DNA from: Spirosoma rhododendri
Lineage (GTDB): Bacteria > Bacteroidota > Bacteroidia > Cytophagales > Spirosomataceae
NCBI RefSeq assembly: GCF_012849055.1
Contig: NZ_CP051677.1
Span: forward strand, 2,805,001-2,869,000
Length of the DNA stretch: 64,000 bases
Reading direction: 5' to 3'
Part shown: piece after piece, positions 1-9,693 of the stretch
Layout: every line of letters begins with the position of its first letter
How positions within the stretch are numbered: the first letter of the stretch is position 1
The notes under the pieces: model-generated
Database searches by the model: none
The model's input: the letters and a program-made list of their open reading frames with translations, nothing else
What the model was told of the DNA's origin: nothing
Translations under genes and position numbers: made by a program

Positions 1-1352
<1,352 letters not shown>

Positions 1353-1487
1353 GTTTGTCAGCGGAAAGCTGAATGTGAATTGTGGTGTGTGGTATGTGTT
1401 GTGCTTTTGGTTAGATTGGTTCTCCCTACGGGTATAAAGACTAAAGATATTGAGGCTGCATAGTAAGTGCACTTCAGAAGGGTCAAC

Positions 1488-1602
1488 AGGTTGGTGCTGG
1501 TAAGGCGGGTGAACACCTCTATCCATTTCGCACAGAGTCGTTAAGCCCCGTACTGCCGATGGTACTGCTGTCACAAGCGGGAGAGTAGGTAGGTGCCACC
1601 TG
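1488..1602 (+). rRNA. rrf: 5S ribosomal RNA
   Basis: About 135 bases after the 23S end there is a 5S-like sequence with the conserved cores gaacacctctatccatttcg, cagagtcgttaagccc and ccgatggtactgct, closing with gggagagtaggtaggtgcc. The 5' part (caggttggtgctgg) and 3' part (gtgccacctg) can form the helix I stem. Ends are estimated from that pairing and may be off by a few bases. It completes a 16S-23S-5S operon; only the end is in the window, and no tRNA is seen after 5S. Confidence 0.92.
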
Positions 1603-1613
1603 ATGAAATACGG

Positions 1614-1646
1614 AGCGGTCATTGCGCAAGCAGTGACCGCTTTCTG
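1614..1646 (+). terminator. rRNA operon terminator
   Basis: Arms agcggtca and tgaccgct pair around a 12-base loop just after the 5S gene and are followed by a T-rich tract (ttctgtttt). Position and form fit an intrinsic terminator for the rRNA operon. Confidence 0.75.
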
Positions 1647-1672
1647 TTTTCGGCAACGTTTCAAAAAAATAG

Positions 1673-1700
1673 AAAAGCCCGGTTGAACCGGGCTTTTTTT
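1673..1700. terminator. bidirectional terminator between rRNA operon and convergent gene
   Basis: Perfect 10-base arms aaaagcccgg and ccgggctttt enclose a 5-base loop, with a T run on the plus side and an A run on the other. It can terminate both the rRNA operon and the convergent membrane-protein gene that ends at 1702. Confidence 0.85.
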
Positions 1701-1701
1701 G

Positions 1702-2136
1702 TTAGAACAGACCCGCACCTAGGTTGCGAAAGGGCCACGGAATAAACGCCAGAATCAGTAGCAGGCCGATACCGTAGAAGATTCCGACCAACCGTTGCTT
1801 CGCTACACTGTCGGTGGCCCGCTTCGAGCGTGAGTACCCAATTGTAATCAGGATGATGGCAATGAGCATCCCCGTGATGTGCTCAACGGAATAGAAGCGG
1901 TACACTTTGTCGCTCATCAGGGAGAGGTTGACCTTTGGACTGATGAAGTACAGTAGCAGGCCAAGAACCAGTTGAAGGTGAACGCTGATGAGTGTGAACA
2001 AGTAAAGTTTGCGGTTGCCGTCGGTGTACACACCGTTGCCCTGCCACTTCGAAATAGCGACGATAACCGAACCAACTAACAATAAAAGAGCAAGCCAGCG
2101 GAGACCTGAGTGCGCGTGAACCAATCCGTTGTACAT
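1702..2136 (-). CDS. four-helix membrane protein, cytochrome b561-like
   Basis: This 144-residue protein has four predicted transmembrane helices (about residues 12-30, 45-65, 80-102 and 115-133). Histidines sit near membrane edges: H8 and H10 in HAHSGLRW, one in ISVHLQL and one in VEHITG. A four-helix bundle with paired histidines resembles small cytochrome b561-like haem proteins, but haem binding is inference only. Similar short Bacteroidota proteins are common and poorly characterised. It is convergent with the rRNA operon and divergent from the DUF4286 gene. The ATG at 2136 is the natural start, because the first helix follows it directly. Confidence 0.8.
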   Translation of the reverse strand: MYNGLVHAHSGLRWLALLLLVGSVIVAISKWQGNGVYTDGNRKLYLFTLISVHLQLVLGLLLYFISPKVNLSLMSDKVYRFYSVEHITGMLIAIILITIGYSRSKRATDSVAKQRLVGIFYGIGLLLILAFIPWPFRNLGAGLF

Positions 2137-2206
2137 AAGAAAGTTTTTCCCGCAAAGAAACGGCCAAAAGCATCAACTTCAATCGCTGCGTCCTAGTTAG
2201 TAGTCT

Positions 2207-2509
2207 ATGATCCTTTACAACACAACGTACACCTTTGATTCAGCTAGTCAGCACGAGTGGCTTTACTGGATACGGAGCGAACACATTCCAGCTGTAATGA
2301 ACACGGGGTTACCACTGAACCATCGGTTACTGCGCTTGGTCAGTGATGTTGGTCAGCAGGGTGTGGTTGTATCTTTTCAGCTTGATTTTGCCAACATGGC
2401 CGACTATCAGCTGTTTAGTGATACGTACACTGATGTACTTCACGATCGAATGCAATTTCGCTTTGCTGGAAAGTTAGCTTCATTCTCCACCGTGCTTGAG
2501 GAGATTTAA
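2207..2509 (+). CDS. DUF4286 family protein
   Basis: A 100-residue soluble protein. The opening MILYNTTYTFD, the central motif WIRSEHIPAVMNTG and the strand VVVSFQLDFAN match the small Bacteroidota family DUF4286, an alpha/beta fold of the ferredoxin-like dimeric type. The function is unknown. Its length is usual for the family. It is a stand-alone gene divergent from the b561-like gene, with the two starts 70 bases apart. No signal peptide or catalytic motif is visible. Confidence 0.85.
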   Translation: MILYNTTYTFDSASQHEWLYWIRSEHIPAVMNTGLPLNHRLLRLVSDVGQQGVVVSFQLDFANMADYQLFSDTYTDVLHDRMQFRFAGKLASFSTVLEEI

Positions 2510-2599
2510 GTATACACCGTCCAGTAAATAGCTTGATGAGTACTTGGCCGGAATCTGCGATGCGTAGATTTTAGCGCCAAATTTTGTACGCATCAGTTT

Positions 2600-4633
2600 A
2601 TGAATAGTACGTGTGTATATCCTCACTGGCTGCTGACAGTCGTGGCTTGTGCATTTGTCGCGCTGCCTTTACGATTGGTTGGCCAAATCAATGTTACATT
2701 CCCGACACCTTCGATCGTTTTTCAACGCGACAATGATAACAGGTCGCAGTTTACCGTATCGGGAACATGCCTTCCGGATGCTGAACGGATAGAAACCCGT
2801 TTGGTAGTTGTGAATGGGGGGCAGGCTACTGATTGGAATAATCTCACAACTTCAGTACAGCAAGGGCATTTTTCCGGGCAGCTTACAGCTAGTGGTGGCT
2901 GGTATCGGCTGGAGTTAAGAGCGTGGCGAGGCAGTGACATCGTAGCCACTGGGCAGGTAGAACCTGTGGGTATTGGCGAAGTGTTTGCGATTGCTGGCCA
3001 GTCCAACGGACAGGGGATTGAAAATCGGGATGCCGTTGGTGCCAGCGATCAGCGTGTTGTCTGTGTTCCTCATTTAAACAAGACGGACACCGTCAGCATG
3101 CCGTTGCCAATGTACAGTCAGCGTGTATCGGCTACCAGCGTCATAGGTCCCCGTGGACTTACGGGCTGGTGTTGGAGTCGGCTGGGCGATCGGCTGGCAG
3201 CTCGACTCAATGTGCCGGTGGCGTTTATGAATTCGGCCTGGTCCGGAACGGCGGTTCGTAACTGGCGGGAAAGCATTTCAGCTGACAGCACTGCAACGTC
3301 GTACAATGAATATTTTCGGCCCGGTATGCCATACGGCAATCTGAAACGTATTGTGCAGGACTACATGCCCCTGACTGGCTTGCGGGCCGTGTTGTGGCAT
3401 CAGGGCGAATCCGAATTTTACGACACAGACCCATCAGCCGCTAATTATTTCAACGATCTGCAAACGGTGATTCGCCAGTGCCGGCAGGACGCCGGGTACG
3501 ACATGGCCTGGGTGGTAGCGCGGGCGTCAATGGATAACAATCTTTACGCGAACTACGGGCTGACGCACTACGAGCCTGTGGTGTCGGCGCAAAACCGGGT
3601 GGTGCAACAGGTCCCCGCTGTTTTTTACGGACCTGATACCGATGTCATTCAAATGCCCCGAACCGATGGCGTTCATTTTTCAGGGAATGGCCTGATTCAG
3701 GTGGGAGATGCCTGGAACGACTTTTTGAACGACGATTTTTTTAGAAATGCCTCTCCCCGTTTGCCGCAGCCAATCGACGTTGCTGACCTGCATCTGTCGT
3801 TGCTGGTTGATAGACCAACGACAGAATCAAACCGGCCAGTTACGGTAACGATAGTTGCTACGAACGAAGGTGCAAAGACCGCCACGAACGTACGGATCCG
3901 ATGTGCATTACCGACGGGATTGAGCTACGTAACAGGTGGTGAATCGATTTACCAACGCGGCATGGTTTTTTCGAAGATCGGCTCAATCAACCCGTCGGAG
4001 AGTAAGCAAATTCAGTTTCAGGTGTCGCCCACAAGGGAGGGAACCTACGTGCTGGCCGGAGAGATTGTAAGAGTCAGTCAGATCGATACGGATTCGAGAC
4101 CCAACACAAGTACAGGCGACGGCCAGGATGATATGGCAACGGTTCAATTCCGGGCTGGTAGTGGGCCTGTATATACGATGCCTGTGTCGATAAATGCCGA
4201 CCCGTTACCGTCCGTGGCCAGTAATCAGCCCACTCCCGTGGCCGATCAGGCCGATCTGAGTCTGGCGATGGTTGCCGACCGTACGGCGATGGCAGTCGGC
4301 TCTCCCGTGTCACTAAGTCTTGTTGTCAGCAATCGGGGCGGGCTCGTATCGGGTAGAGTACAGGTCGGGTGTCAGTTGCCGGACGGGCTTACGTTTCTTG
4401 ATGGTTCAGGCGTGCAACTGTCAGGGGCCACTGTGCGGGGAACAACCGTTACCATCGCGGCCGGAAGTTACGATACTATATCGTTTCGGGTTTTGCCAAC
4501 AAAAGCGGGCTTGGTAATACCGCAGGCACAGATTGAATCGGCGGGGGGTGTTGCAGACCCTGACTCTACACCTAACAATGGATTCACGAACGGGGAGGAT
4601 GATTGTTCACAACTCAGTCTACGGGCTAACTAA
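2600..4633 (+). CDS. secreted SGNH/sialate O-acetylesterase-like protein with two DUF11-type repeats
   Basis: A signal peptide ends near residue 29. After a beta-sandwich segment comes an SGNH esterase domain of the sialate O-acetylesterase-like (SASA) type. Visible landmarks are AIAGQSNGQG (nucleophile Ser), VLWHQGESE (block III) and DGVHFSGNG (catalytic Asp/His block). Two tandem Ig-like repeats of about 110 residues follow, each opening with a DLxLxxxVDR-like strand and containing LPxGLxxxxG, typical of DUF11/CARDB domains. No type IX sorting tail is present; the protein ends in SLRAN. The probable activity is carbohydrate or ester deacetylation outside the inner membrane; the substrate cannot be told. 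A second protein with a related catalytic domain lies at 57.3 kb. Confidence 0.85.
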   Translation: MNSTCVYPHWLLTVVACAFVALPLRLVGQINVTFPTPSIVFQRDNDNRSQFTVSGTCLPDAERIETRLVVVNGGQATDWNNLTTSVQQGHFSGQLTASGGWYRLELRAWRGSDIVATGQVEPVGIGEVFAIAGQSNGQGIENRDAVGASDQRVVCVPHLNKTDTVSMPLPMYSQRVSATSVIGPRGLTGWCWSRLGDRLAARLNVPVAFMNSAWSGTAVRNWRESISADSTATSYNEYFRPGMPYGNLKRIVQDYMPLTGLRAVLWHQGESEFYDTDPSAANYFNDLQTVIRQCRQDAGYDMAWVVARASMDNNLYANYGLTHYEPVVSAQNRVVQQVPAVFYGPDTDVIQMPRTDGVHFSGNGLIQVGDAWNDFLNDDFFRNASPRLPQPIDVADLHLSLLVDRPTTESNRPVTVTIVATNEGAKTATNVRIRCALPTGLSYVTGGESIYQRGMVFSKIGSINPSESKQIQFQVSPTREGTYVLAGEIVRVSQIDTDSRPNTSTGDGQDDMATVQFRAGSGPVYTMPVSINADPLPSVASNQPTPVADQADLSLAMVADRTAMAVGSPVSLSLVVSNRGGLVSGRVQVGCQLPDGLTFLDGSGVQLSGATVRGTTVTIAAGSYDTISFRVLPTKAGLVIPQAQIESAGGVADPDSTPNNGFTNGEDDCSQLSLRAN

Positions 4634-4839
4634 GCCAGAGAAACGTATATAGGTAATAGTCGAAAAGTACAATTAATAATATAATTCGCAGTATGAGGGA
4701 CCGGTTTCGCCCGGTAGATTGCAAGAAATAGGATTATATCCAAACAAAAAGCATGTGTAACCTCTTTTTATAAGGTGAATAGCATATGGTAGCCTATACA
4801 ACAGCTGCCTTATTTGCTTGACTCAGGCTCCTTATTACT

Positions 4840-7161
4840 ATGAATACTACACATACCGACCCAGCCGTTTGGAATCACAATCCCCAAAATGTGGCGTTCA
4901 TAGGTGATTACCTGCCCCGACAGTGCGGTATAGCCACGTTTACGTCCGATTTGTATACGTCATACGATTCGTTCATCACGGACTCCAATGCAATTGTGGT
5001 GTCGGTGAATGACACGAAAGAAGGCTATGATTACCCTTCGGAAGTGCGGTACGACTTCTACCAGCACGACCACGATGCTTACAAGAAAGCGGCCGAGTTT
5101 CTTAATTCTAAGGATACGGACGTCGTTTGTCTGCAACACGAGTACGGCATTTTTGGCGGGCCTGCTGGCAGCTATATCCTGACGCTGTTGCGCAATCTGA
5201 CCATGCCGGTCGTGACGACGTTTCATACCATCCTGAAGTCGCCCAATGAAGAGCAGATGCTGGTGCTGAAAAGCATCGCTGATCTATCGTCGCGGGTAAT
5301 CTGCATGTCGGAGAAGGGCCGGGACTTTCTGATTAACATCTATGAAGTGCCAGCGGAGAAGATCGATCTGATTCCGCATGGTATTCCCGATATGTCGTTT
5401 GTAGACCCACATTTCTACAAAGATAAGTTTGGTATGGAGGGCAAGCAGACCCTGCTGACGTTTGGTCTGCTGTCGCCGAACAAGGGTATCGAGAACGTTA
5501 TCCGCGCCTTACCCCGAATCGTGGAGAAATTTCCGAACGTGGTGTATATGGTGTTGGGCGCAACGCACCCCCACCTGATCCGGCACGAGGGCGAAGCGTA
5601 CCGCGACAGTTTGAAAAAGCTGGCGGCCGATTGTGGTGTCCGCGACAATGTGCGGTTCTACAATCAGTTCGTAGAGATCGAAGATTTGCTGGAATACCTG
5701 GGGGCTGCTGACATTTATATCACACCCTATCTCAATCCGGCTCAAATCACGTCGGGTACACTGTCGTACGCATTTGGTTGCGGAAAAGCGGTAGTATCGA
5801 CGCCGTACTGGCACGCAGAGGAGTTGTTGGCCGACGGCCGTGGAGTGCTGGTACCCTTCGGCGACGATAAGGCGATTGCCGACGAAATTATCAATCTACT
5901 GACCGACGAACCAGCCCGGCACAGTATGCGCAAAAAAGCATACATGATGGGCCGGAGCATGATCTGGGAGCATACTATTCAGGAATACGCCAACTCGTTC
6001 GCAAAAGCGCGTCGGGAACGGATGAGCACGATCAACAGCCAAACGCCGTACACGATGGGCGGCAACGGCAGTGCAGCGTTCAAGCTACCGGCTATTCGGC
6101 TTGACCACCTGTTCCGCCTGACCGATTCGACGGGTATTGTTCAGCACGCCCGCTATCACCTGCCATTCTACGAGGAAGGCTATTGCACCGACGATAACGC
6201 ACGGGCACTGATCCTGACGATTATGTTGAAGGAAGACGGCATCGTCGACCGGAAGCTGTCGCAGGCGTCGGATAACTATTGCGCGTTCATCAACCACGCT
6301 TACTCGGAGGAGCATCGGCGGTTCCGCAACTTCATGAGCTACGACCGGCATTGGCTTGAAGAGGTTGGATCGGACGATAGCACCGGCCGGACAATCTGGG
6401 CACTGGGTGTTTGTATTGGTCGGGCAACCGAACTGAACGCGGTGACGTGGGCGATGAGTTTGCTGGAGAGTGTGTTGCCCAGCATCCGCCACATGACGTC
6501 GCCACGGGCATGGGCCTTTGCTCTGTTGGGTATTTACGAATACCAGAAGAAATTCAACGACGACCGGCTGGCCAAGAACATTCAACGGCAACTGCTGGAC
6601 AAACTAATGTTCCGCTACACCGAAACGGCAACGGAGGATTGGCCTTGGTTTGAGAATATCCTTACCTACGATAACGCCGTACTGGCACACGCACTTATCC
6701 GCTCGGGCGATGAACGGCTGTCAGCGATAGGCTTGAACTCGCTGAAGTGGCTGATCGATATTCAGACGTCGGAGCGCGGGCACTTCCAGCCTATTGGATC
6801 CAACGGGTTCTACGAGAAAGGAAAATCACGTGCATACTTCGATCAGCAGCCACTGGAAGCCCAGTCGGTGGTGTCGGCTTGCTTGAGCGCGGCATTGGTC
6901 ACGGGCGACGACGAGTGGCACCGCACGGCTATCCGGGTGTTCAAATGGTTTACAGGCCTGAACGATCTAGGCTTGCCGCTATACGATCAGCAAACAGGTG
7001 GTTGCCGCGACGGGCTGCACATCGACCGGGTCAACAAAAACCAGGGGGCCGAATCGACGCTGTCGTATCTCATGGCGCTGACCGACCTGTACACTGCGCA
7101 GAAGCAGCGAACCGCTACTAAATCTGTTAAGATGGGCCTGCCCGCGCTGACGAACGCGTAG
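4840..7161 (+). CDS. glycosyltransferase family 4 fused to an alpha/alpha-toroid-like C-terminal domain
   Basis: The N-terminal ~390 residues are a GT4 (group 1) retaining glycosyltransferase. NVAFIGDYLPRQCGIATFT opens the first Rossmann half, and the second half has FGLLSPNKGIENVI (sugar-nucleotide region) and a late glutamate-containing segment. Residues ~420-750 form a helix-rich domain with repeated W/A/L patterns (DNARALILTIML, DWPWFENILTYDNAVLAHAL), resembling alpha/alpha-toroid glycosidases. There is no signal peptide, so it is cytoplasmic. The GH130 gene follows 126 bases downstream on the same strand. This pairing recurs in Bacteroidota, and a linked role in building and turning over a mannose-containing glycan is inferred. 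Confidence 0.9.
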   Translation: MNTTHTDPAVWNHNPQNVAFIGDYLPRQCGIATFTSDLYTSYDSFITDSNAIVVSVNDTKEGYDYPSEVRYDFYQHDHDAYKKAAEFLNSKDTDVVCLQHEYGIFGGPAGSYILTLLRNLTMPVVTTFHTILKSPNEEQMLVLKSIADLSSRVICMSEKGRDFLINIYEVPAEKIDLIPHGIPDMSFVDPHFYKDKFGMEGKQTLLTFGLLSPNKGIENVIRALPRIVEKFPNVVYMVLGATHPHLIRHEGEAYRDSLKKLAADCGVRDNVRFYNQFVEIEDLLEYLGAADIYITPYLNPAQITSGTLSYAFGCGKAVVSTPYWHAEELLADGRGVLVPFGDDKAIADEIINLLTDEPARHSMRKKAYMMGRSMIWEHTIQEYANSFAKARRERMSTINSQTPYTMGGNGSAAFKLPAIRLDHLFRLTDSTGIVQHARYHLPFYEEGYCTDDNARALILTIMLKEDGIVDRKLSQASDNYCAFINHAYSEEHRRFRNFMSYDRHWLEEVGSDDSTGRTIWALGVCIGRATELNAVTWAMSLLESVLPSIRHMTSPRAWAFALLGIYEYQKKFNDDRLAKNIQRQLLDKLMFRYTETATEDWPWFENILTYDNAVLAHALIRSGDERLSAIGLNSLKWLIDIQTSERGHFQPIGSNGFYEKGKSRAYFDQQPLEAQSVVSACLSAALVTGDDEWHRTAIRVFKWFTGLNDLGLPLYDQQTGGCRDGLHIDRVNKNQGAESTLSYLMALTDLYTAQKQRTATKSVKMGLPALTNA

Positions 7162-7287
7162 CATTAGCTTGTTTCGTTACCTTTAGAGACGCTGATAAAC
7201 GAGTGGCACAGAATTAGCATCTGTGTACCTTGTTTTCGGCGTCTTCTTCGTTCTATTTCGTGTTTATAACGACCTGCGATCTTACTA

Positions 7288-8766
7288 ATGAGTGTTAAAG
7301 CCACCCGTACCGGCATAGTGCTGAGTCCCGACCCCACCCGTGTATTATTTCGTCCATTTGAATTAGGGACTACCCGTACGCTGAAAATCATCGCGCGGGT
7401 CAATGCAATGAGCGATGAAGAAGTCGACCGGAAGCTCGGCGAGGTGATTCGCGAATTCGGCGGGCGCCATTACCGGCTGGAACGATTTCTGACGCAGCGC
7501 TTTGGGCAAATAAAAGCGCATTTGCTGACCGACGAACCTGTATCAACCGAGCGGCAGCTGCTGCTGGGCGCTTACTTCACGATGGAATATTCGCTTGAGT
7601 CGGCGGCTCTATTTAATCCGTCGATGATCTGGCACCCCGATCAGACCAACGTACCGCCGGGCTACAAACGCTTTATCCTCAGCCTGCGAGCCACCGGCGA
7701 AGGACACGTATCGTCGATCTCGTTTCGGATGGGATATATCGATGCCGAAGGAAAAATCGTGCTGCGTAAGCCGCTTCGCTACGTCACGTCGCCCGAAACG
7801 GTGCCTAACCACCGATTCAATCGCAGTCAGTTTGAGCGGAAGCTGTATGAGCTTCGGCTCGAAAACAGCATTCAGGAAAAAATGATGCTGGGTCTGGGCG
7901 ACGAGTTCAGTCTGTCGGAGCTGGAAGCGCAAATCAAACGGATATCAGCTCAGTTCCGGTACAATGCCGAGTACGACACCATCGCGAGCGGATTGCTGGC
8001 CCTGGCCAAATCGAACTACGAAATTCACTTCGACGACGATCAGAGTCTGGATGAGCGGTGCATTTTCCCATCGTCGCCCAATGAAACGAACGGTATCGAA
8101 GACGCTCGCTTCGTGCAGTTCACCGACGACAATGGCGAGGTTACGTACTACGCTACCTACACGGCCTATAACGGTCGGGTAACGTTTCCGCAGTTGCTCG
8201 AAACCAAAGACTTTACGCACTTCAGCGTCAGCACGCTCAATGGGGCTGAGGTGTCGAACAAGGGGATGGCTATGTTTCCGCGTAAGATCAACGGCAAGTA
8301 CGCTATGATTTCGCGACAGGACGGCGAGAATATCTACCTGATGTACTCCGACGATCTGTACTTCTGGCAGACGAAAGAACTGATTCTGAAACCGACCTAT
8401 CATTGGGAATACGTACAGCTCGGCAACTGTGGTTCGCCCATCGAAACCGAGGAGGGCTGGCTGGTGCTTAGTCACGGTGTTGGACCGATGCGTAAATACG
8501 CTATCGGCGCGTTCCTGCTTGATCTGAATGATCCAAGCAAGGTCATCGGGCGTACGAAGGAGCCAATTCTGAGCCCCGACGAGAATGAGCGGGAAGGCTA
8601 CGTGCCAAACGTGGTGTATAGCTGCGGGGGACTTATCAACGAGCGCGAACTAATCATTCCCTACGCTATGGCCGACTACGCCAGCAGCTTTGCTACCGTC
8701 AATGTCGATGAGTTACTGGCTGAACTGACGGGTAAAGAAACGCCCGAAGTAGTTACGGAGTCGTAG
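7288..8766 (+). CDS. glycoside hydrolase/phosphorylase family 130 protein
   Basis: At 492 residues this matches GH130 (beta-mannoside phosphorylases and mannosidases). The family signature GIEDARFVQF and the following blades (ATYTAYNG, KGMAMFPRKINGKYAMISRQDGENIYLM, NCGSPIETEEGWLVLSHGVG) describe a five-bladed beta-propeller with a conserved acidic residue in the IEDAR motif. There is no signal peptide. It is the second gene of the GT4/GH130 pair. Whether it is a phosphorylase or a hydrolase depends on phosphate-binding residues I cannot align here. The gene is followed by a long bidirectional hairpin. Confidence 0.92.
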   Translation: MSVKATRTGIVLSPDPTRVLFRPFELGTTRTLKIIARVNAMSDEEVDRKLGEVIREFGGRHYRLERFLTQRFGQIKAHLLTDEPVSTERQLLLGAYFTMEYSLESAALFNPSMIWHPDQTNVPPGYKRFILSLRATGEGHVSSISFRMGYIDAEGKIVLRKPLRYVTSPETVPNHRFNRSQFERKLYELRLENSIQEKMMLGLGDEFSLSELEAQIKRISAQFRYNAEYDTIASGLLALAKSNYEIHFDDDQSLDERCIFPSSPNETNGIEDARFVQFTDDNGEVTYYATYTAYNGRVTFPQLLETKDFTHFSVSTLNGAEVSNKGMAMFPRKINGKYAMISRQDGENIYLMYSDDLYFWQTKELILKPTYHWEYVQLGNCGSPIETEEGWLVLSHGVGPMRKYAIGAFLLDLNDPSKVIGRTKEPILSPDENEREGYVPNVVYSCGGLINERELIIPYAMADYASSFATVNVDELLAELTGKETPEVVTES

Positions 8767-8782
8767 CCTGATGCGAGCATGC

Positions 8783-8825
8783 ATAACGAGAGAAGCCCGT
8801 TCATTGAACGGGCTTCTCTCGTTAT
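8783..8825. terminator. perfect 21-bp-arm bidirectional terminator
   Basis: Arms 8783-8803 and 8805-8825 are exact reverse complements around a single base. It lies between the convergent GH130 and DUF1735 genes. The uncorrected reading frame of the DUF1735 gene runs straight through this hairpin, which is one reason to believe that gene is frameshifted. Confidence 0.85.
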
Positions 8826-8836
8826 TGGGGACGAAA

Positions 8837-9681
8837 CTACTCGCGTACGAGCGTTTCGCGAATAACCCGGTCGCCCCTGAACCACTGTATTTGTAATTCA
8901 GGGTAAACGTGCGCGTAGTGGGGTTGTACGTGTTGGCACCAGCGGCCGACGTAGTAGCACTAGCTGAACCCTTCGGCGTAATCGTCACGGTATTATCAGC
9001 ATTAACCTTCAGCCACATCGTATAGCCAGAGCCTAAATCGGCAAATTCGGTTTCGCTGGTCGTTTCATCAATGCTGCTGAGCGTTTTTTCCCGGTTGATC
9101 GCCCGCGACGAGGCCGGGTTCGGGTGCGTAAAATAGCCCGTCGACAGATAGCTGGCTTCGTAGTTATTACGCAGTACGACGGCAATTACTTTAGTGGCGT
9201 AGTTGCCACTGACCGTAACCCCATTCGAAGCACTTACGATCTGAAACGGTAGCGCGTAACTGTCCGTAAAACGCAGCGACGACGTGTTAACCTGGTACTT
9301 TACCGACGCCAGTCGTTGCCCGGCTTTAACCGTTACGGTTGGCGTAATCAGTTGAAACACCGAAGCTGGTAACACTGCGTAGCTACTACCGTTGTCCGAA
9401 TTGAAAGCGGTTAGTGCCGTCTGGCTTAGTGCTACAGTCACCTGTATGTCCTGCGTTGGTGGATTCGGAGACGCGATATTTACGTCGAACGAATCAACGA
9501 TGGCCGTTTGCTTTAAATAGCTGCGGTTTTGTAATACGCCGTTACTGGCGTAAGCGGTAGACGGTATCTCAGCGATAGCCCCTACGTTTTTGAAATCGGT
9601 GTAATGCTCGTCGTCGTTCAGGCAGCCTGTCAGGCTAATTGCCAGACTGCTCACAAACAGGAGCGATATAATAAGTCTCAT
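8837..9681 (-). CDS. DUF1735-type surface lipoprotein, third gene of SusCD operon, one-base frameshift near the 3' end
   Basis: The start gives a lipoprotein signal peptide with lipobox LTGC. Two domains follow: residues ~35-155 with the tandem-strand pattern of DUF1735 (BT_3987-like), and a C-terminal domain with GSGYTMWLKVNADNTVTITPKG. Such proteins are surface glycan-binding lipoproteins of SusCD systems. As written, the frame passes NYKY into unrelated sequence and ends at 8713 inside the GH130 gene. Adding one base at the G at 8887 restores NYKYQWFRGDRVIRETLVRE and a stop at 8837-8839, a total of 846 bases and in frame. The corrected end is given. The SusD gene ends 12 bases upstream, so this is the operon's third gene. 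Confidence 0.85.
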
Positions 9682-9693
9682 GGTGCTGATGCG

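Noticed and set aside
8713-8836. C-terminal extension of the DUF1735 gene
   Set aside because: Runs through a perfect terminator and into GH130; the tail has no family match and a one-base repair gives a conserved end.
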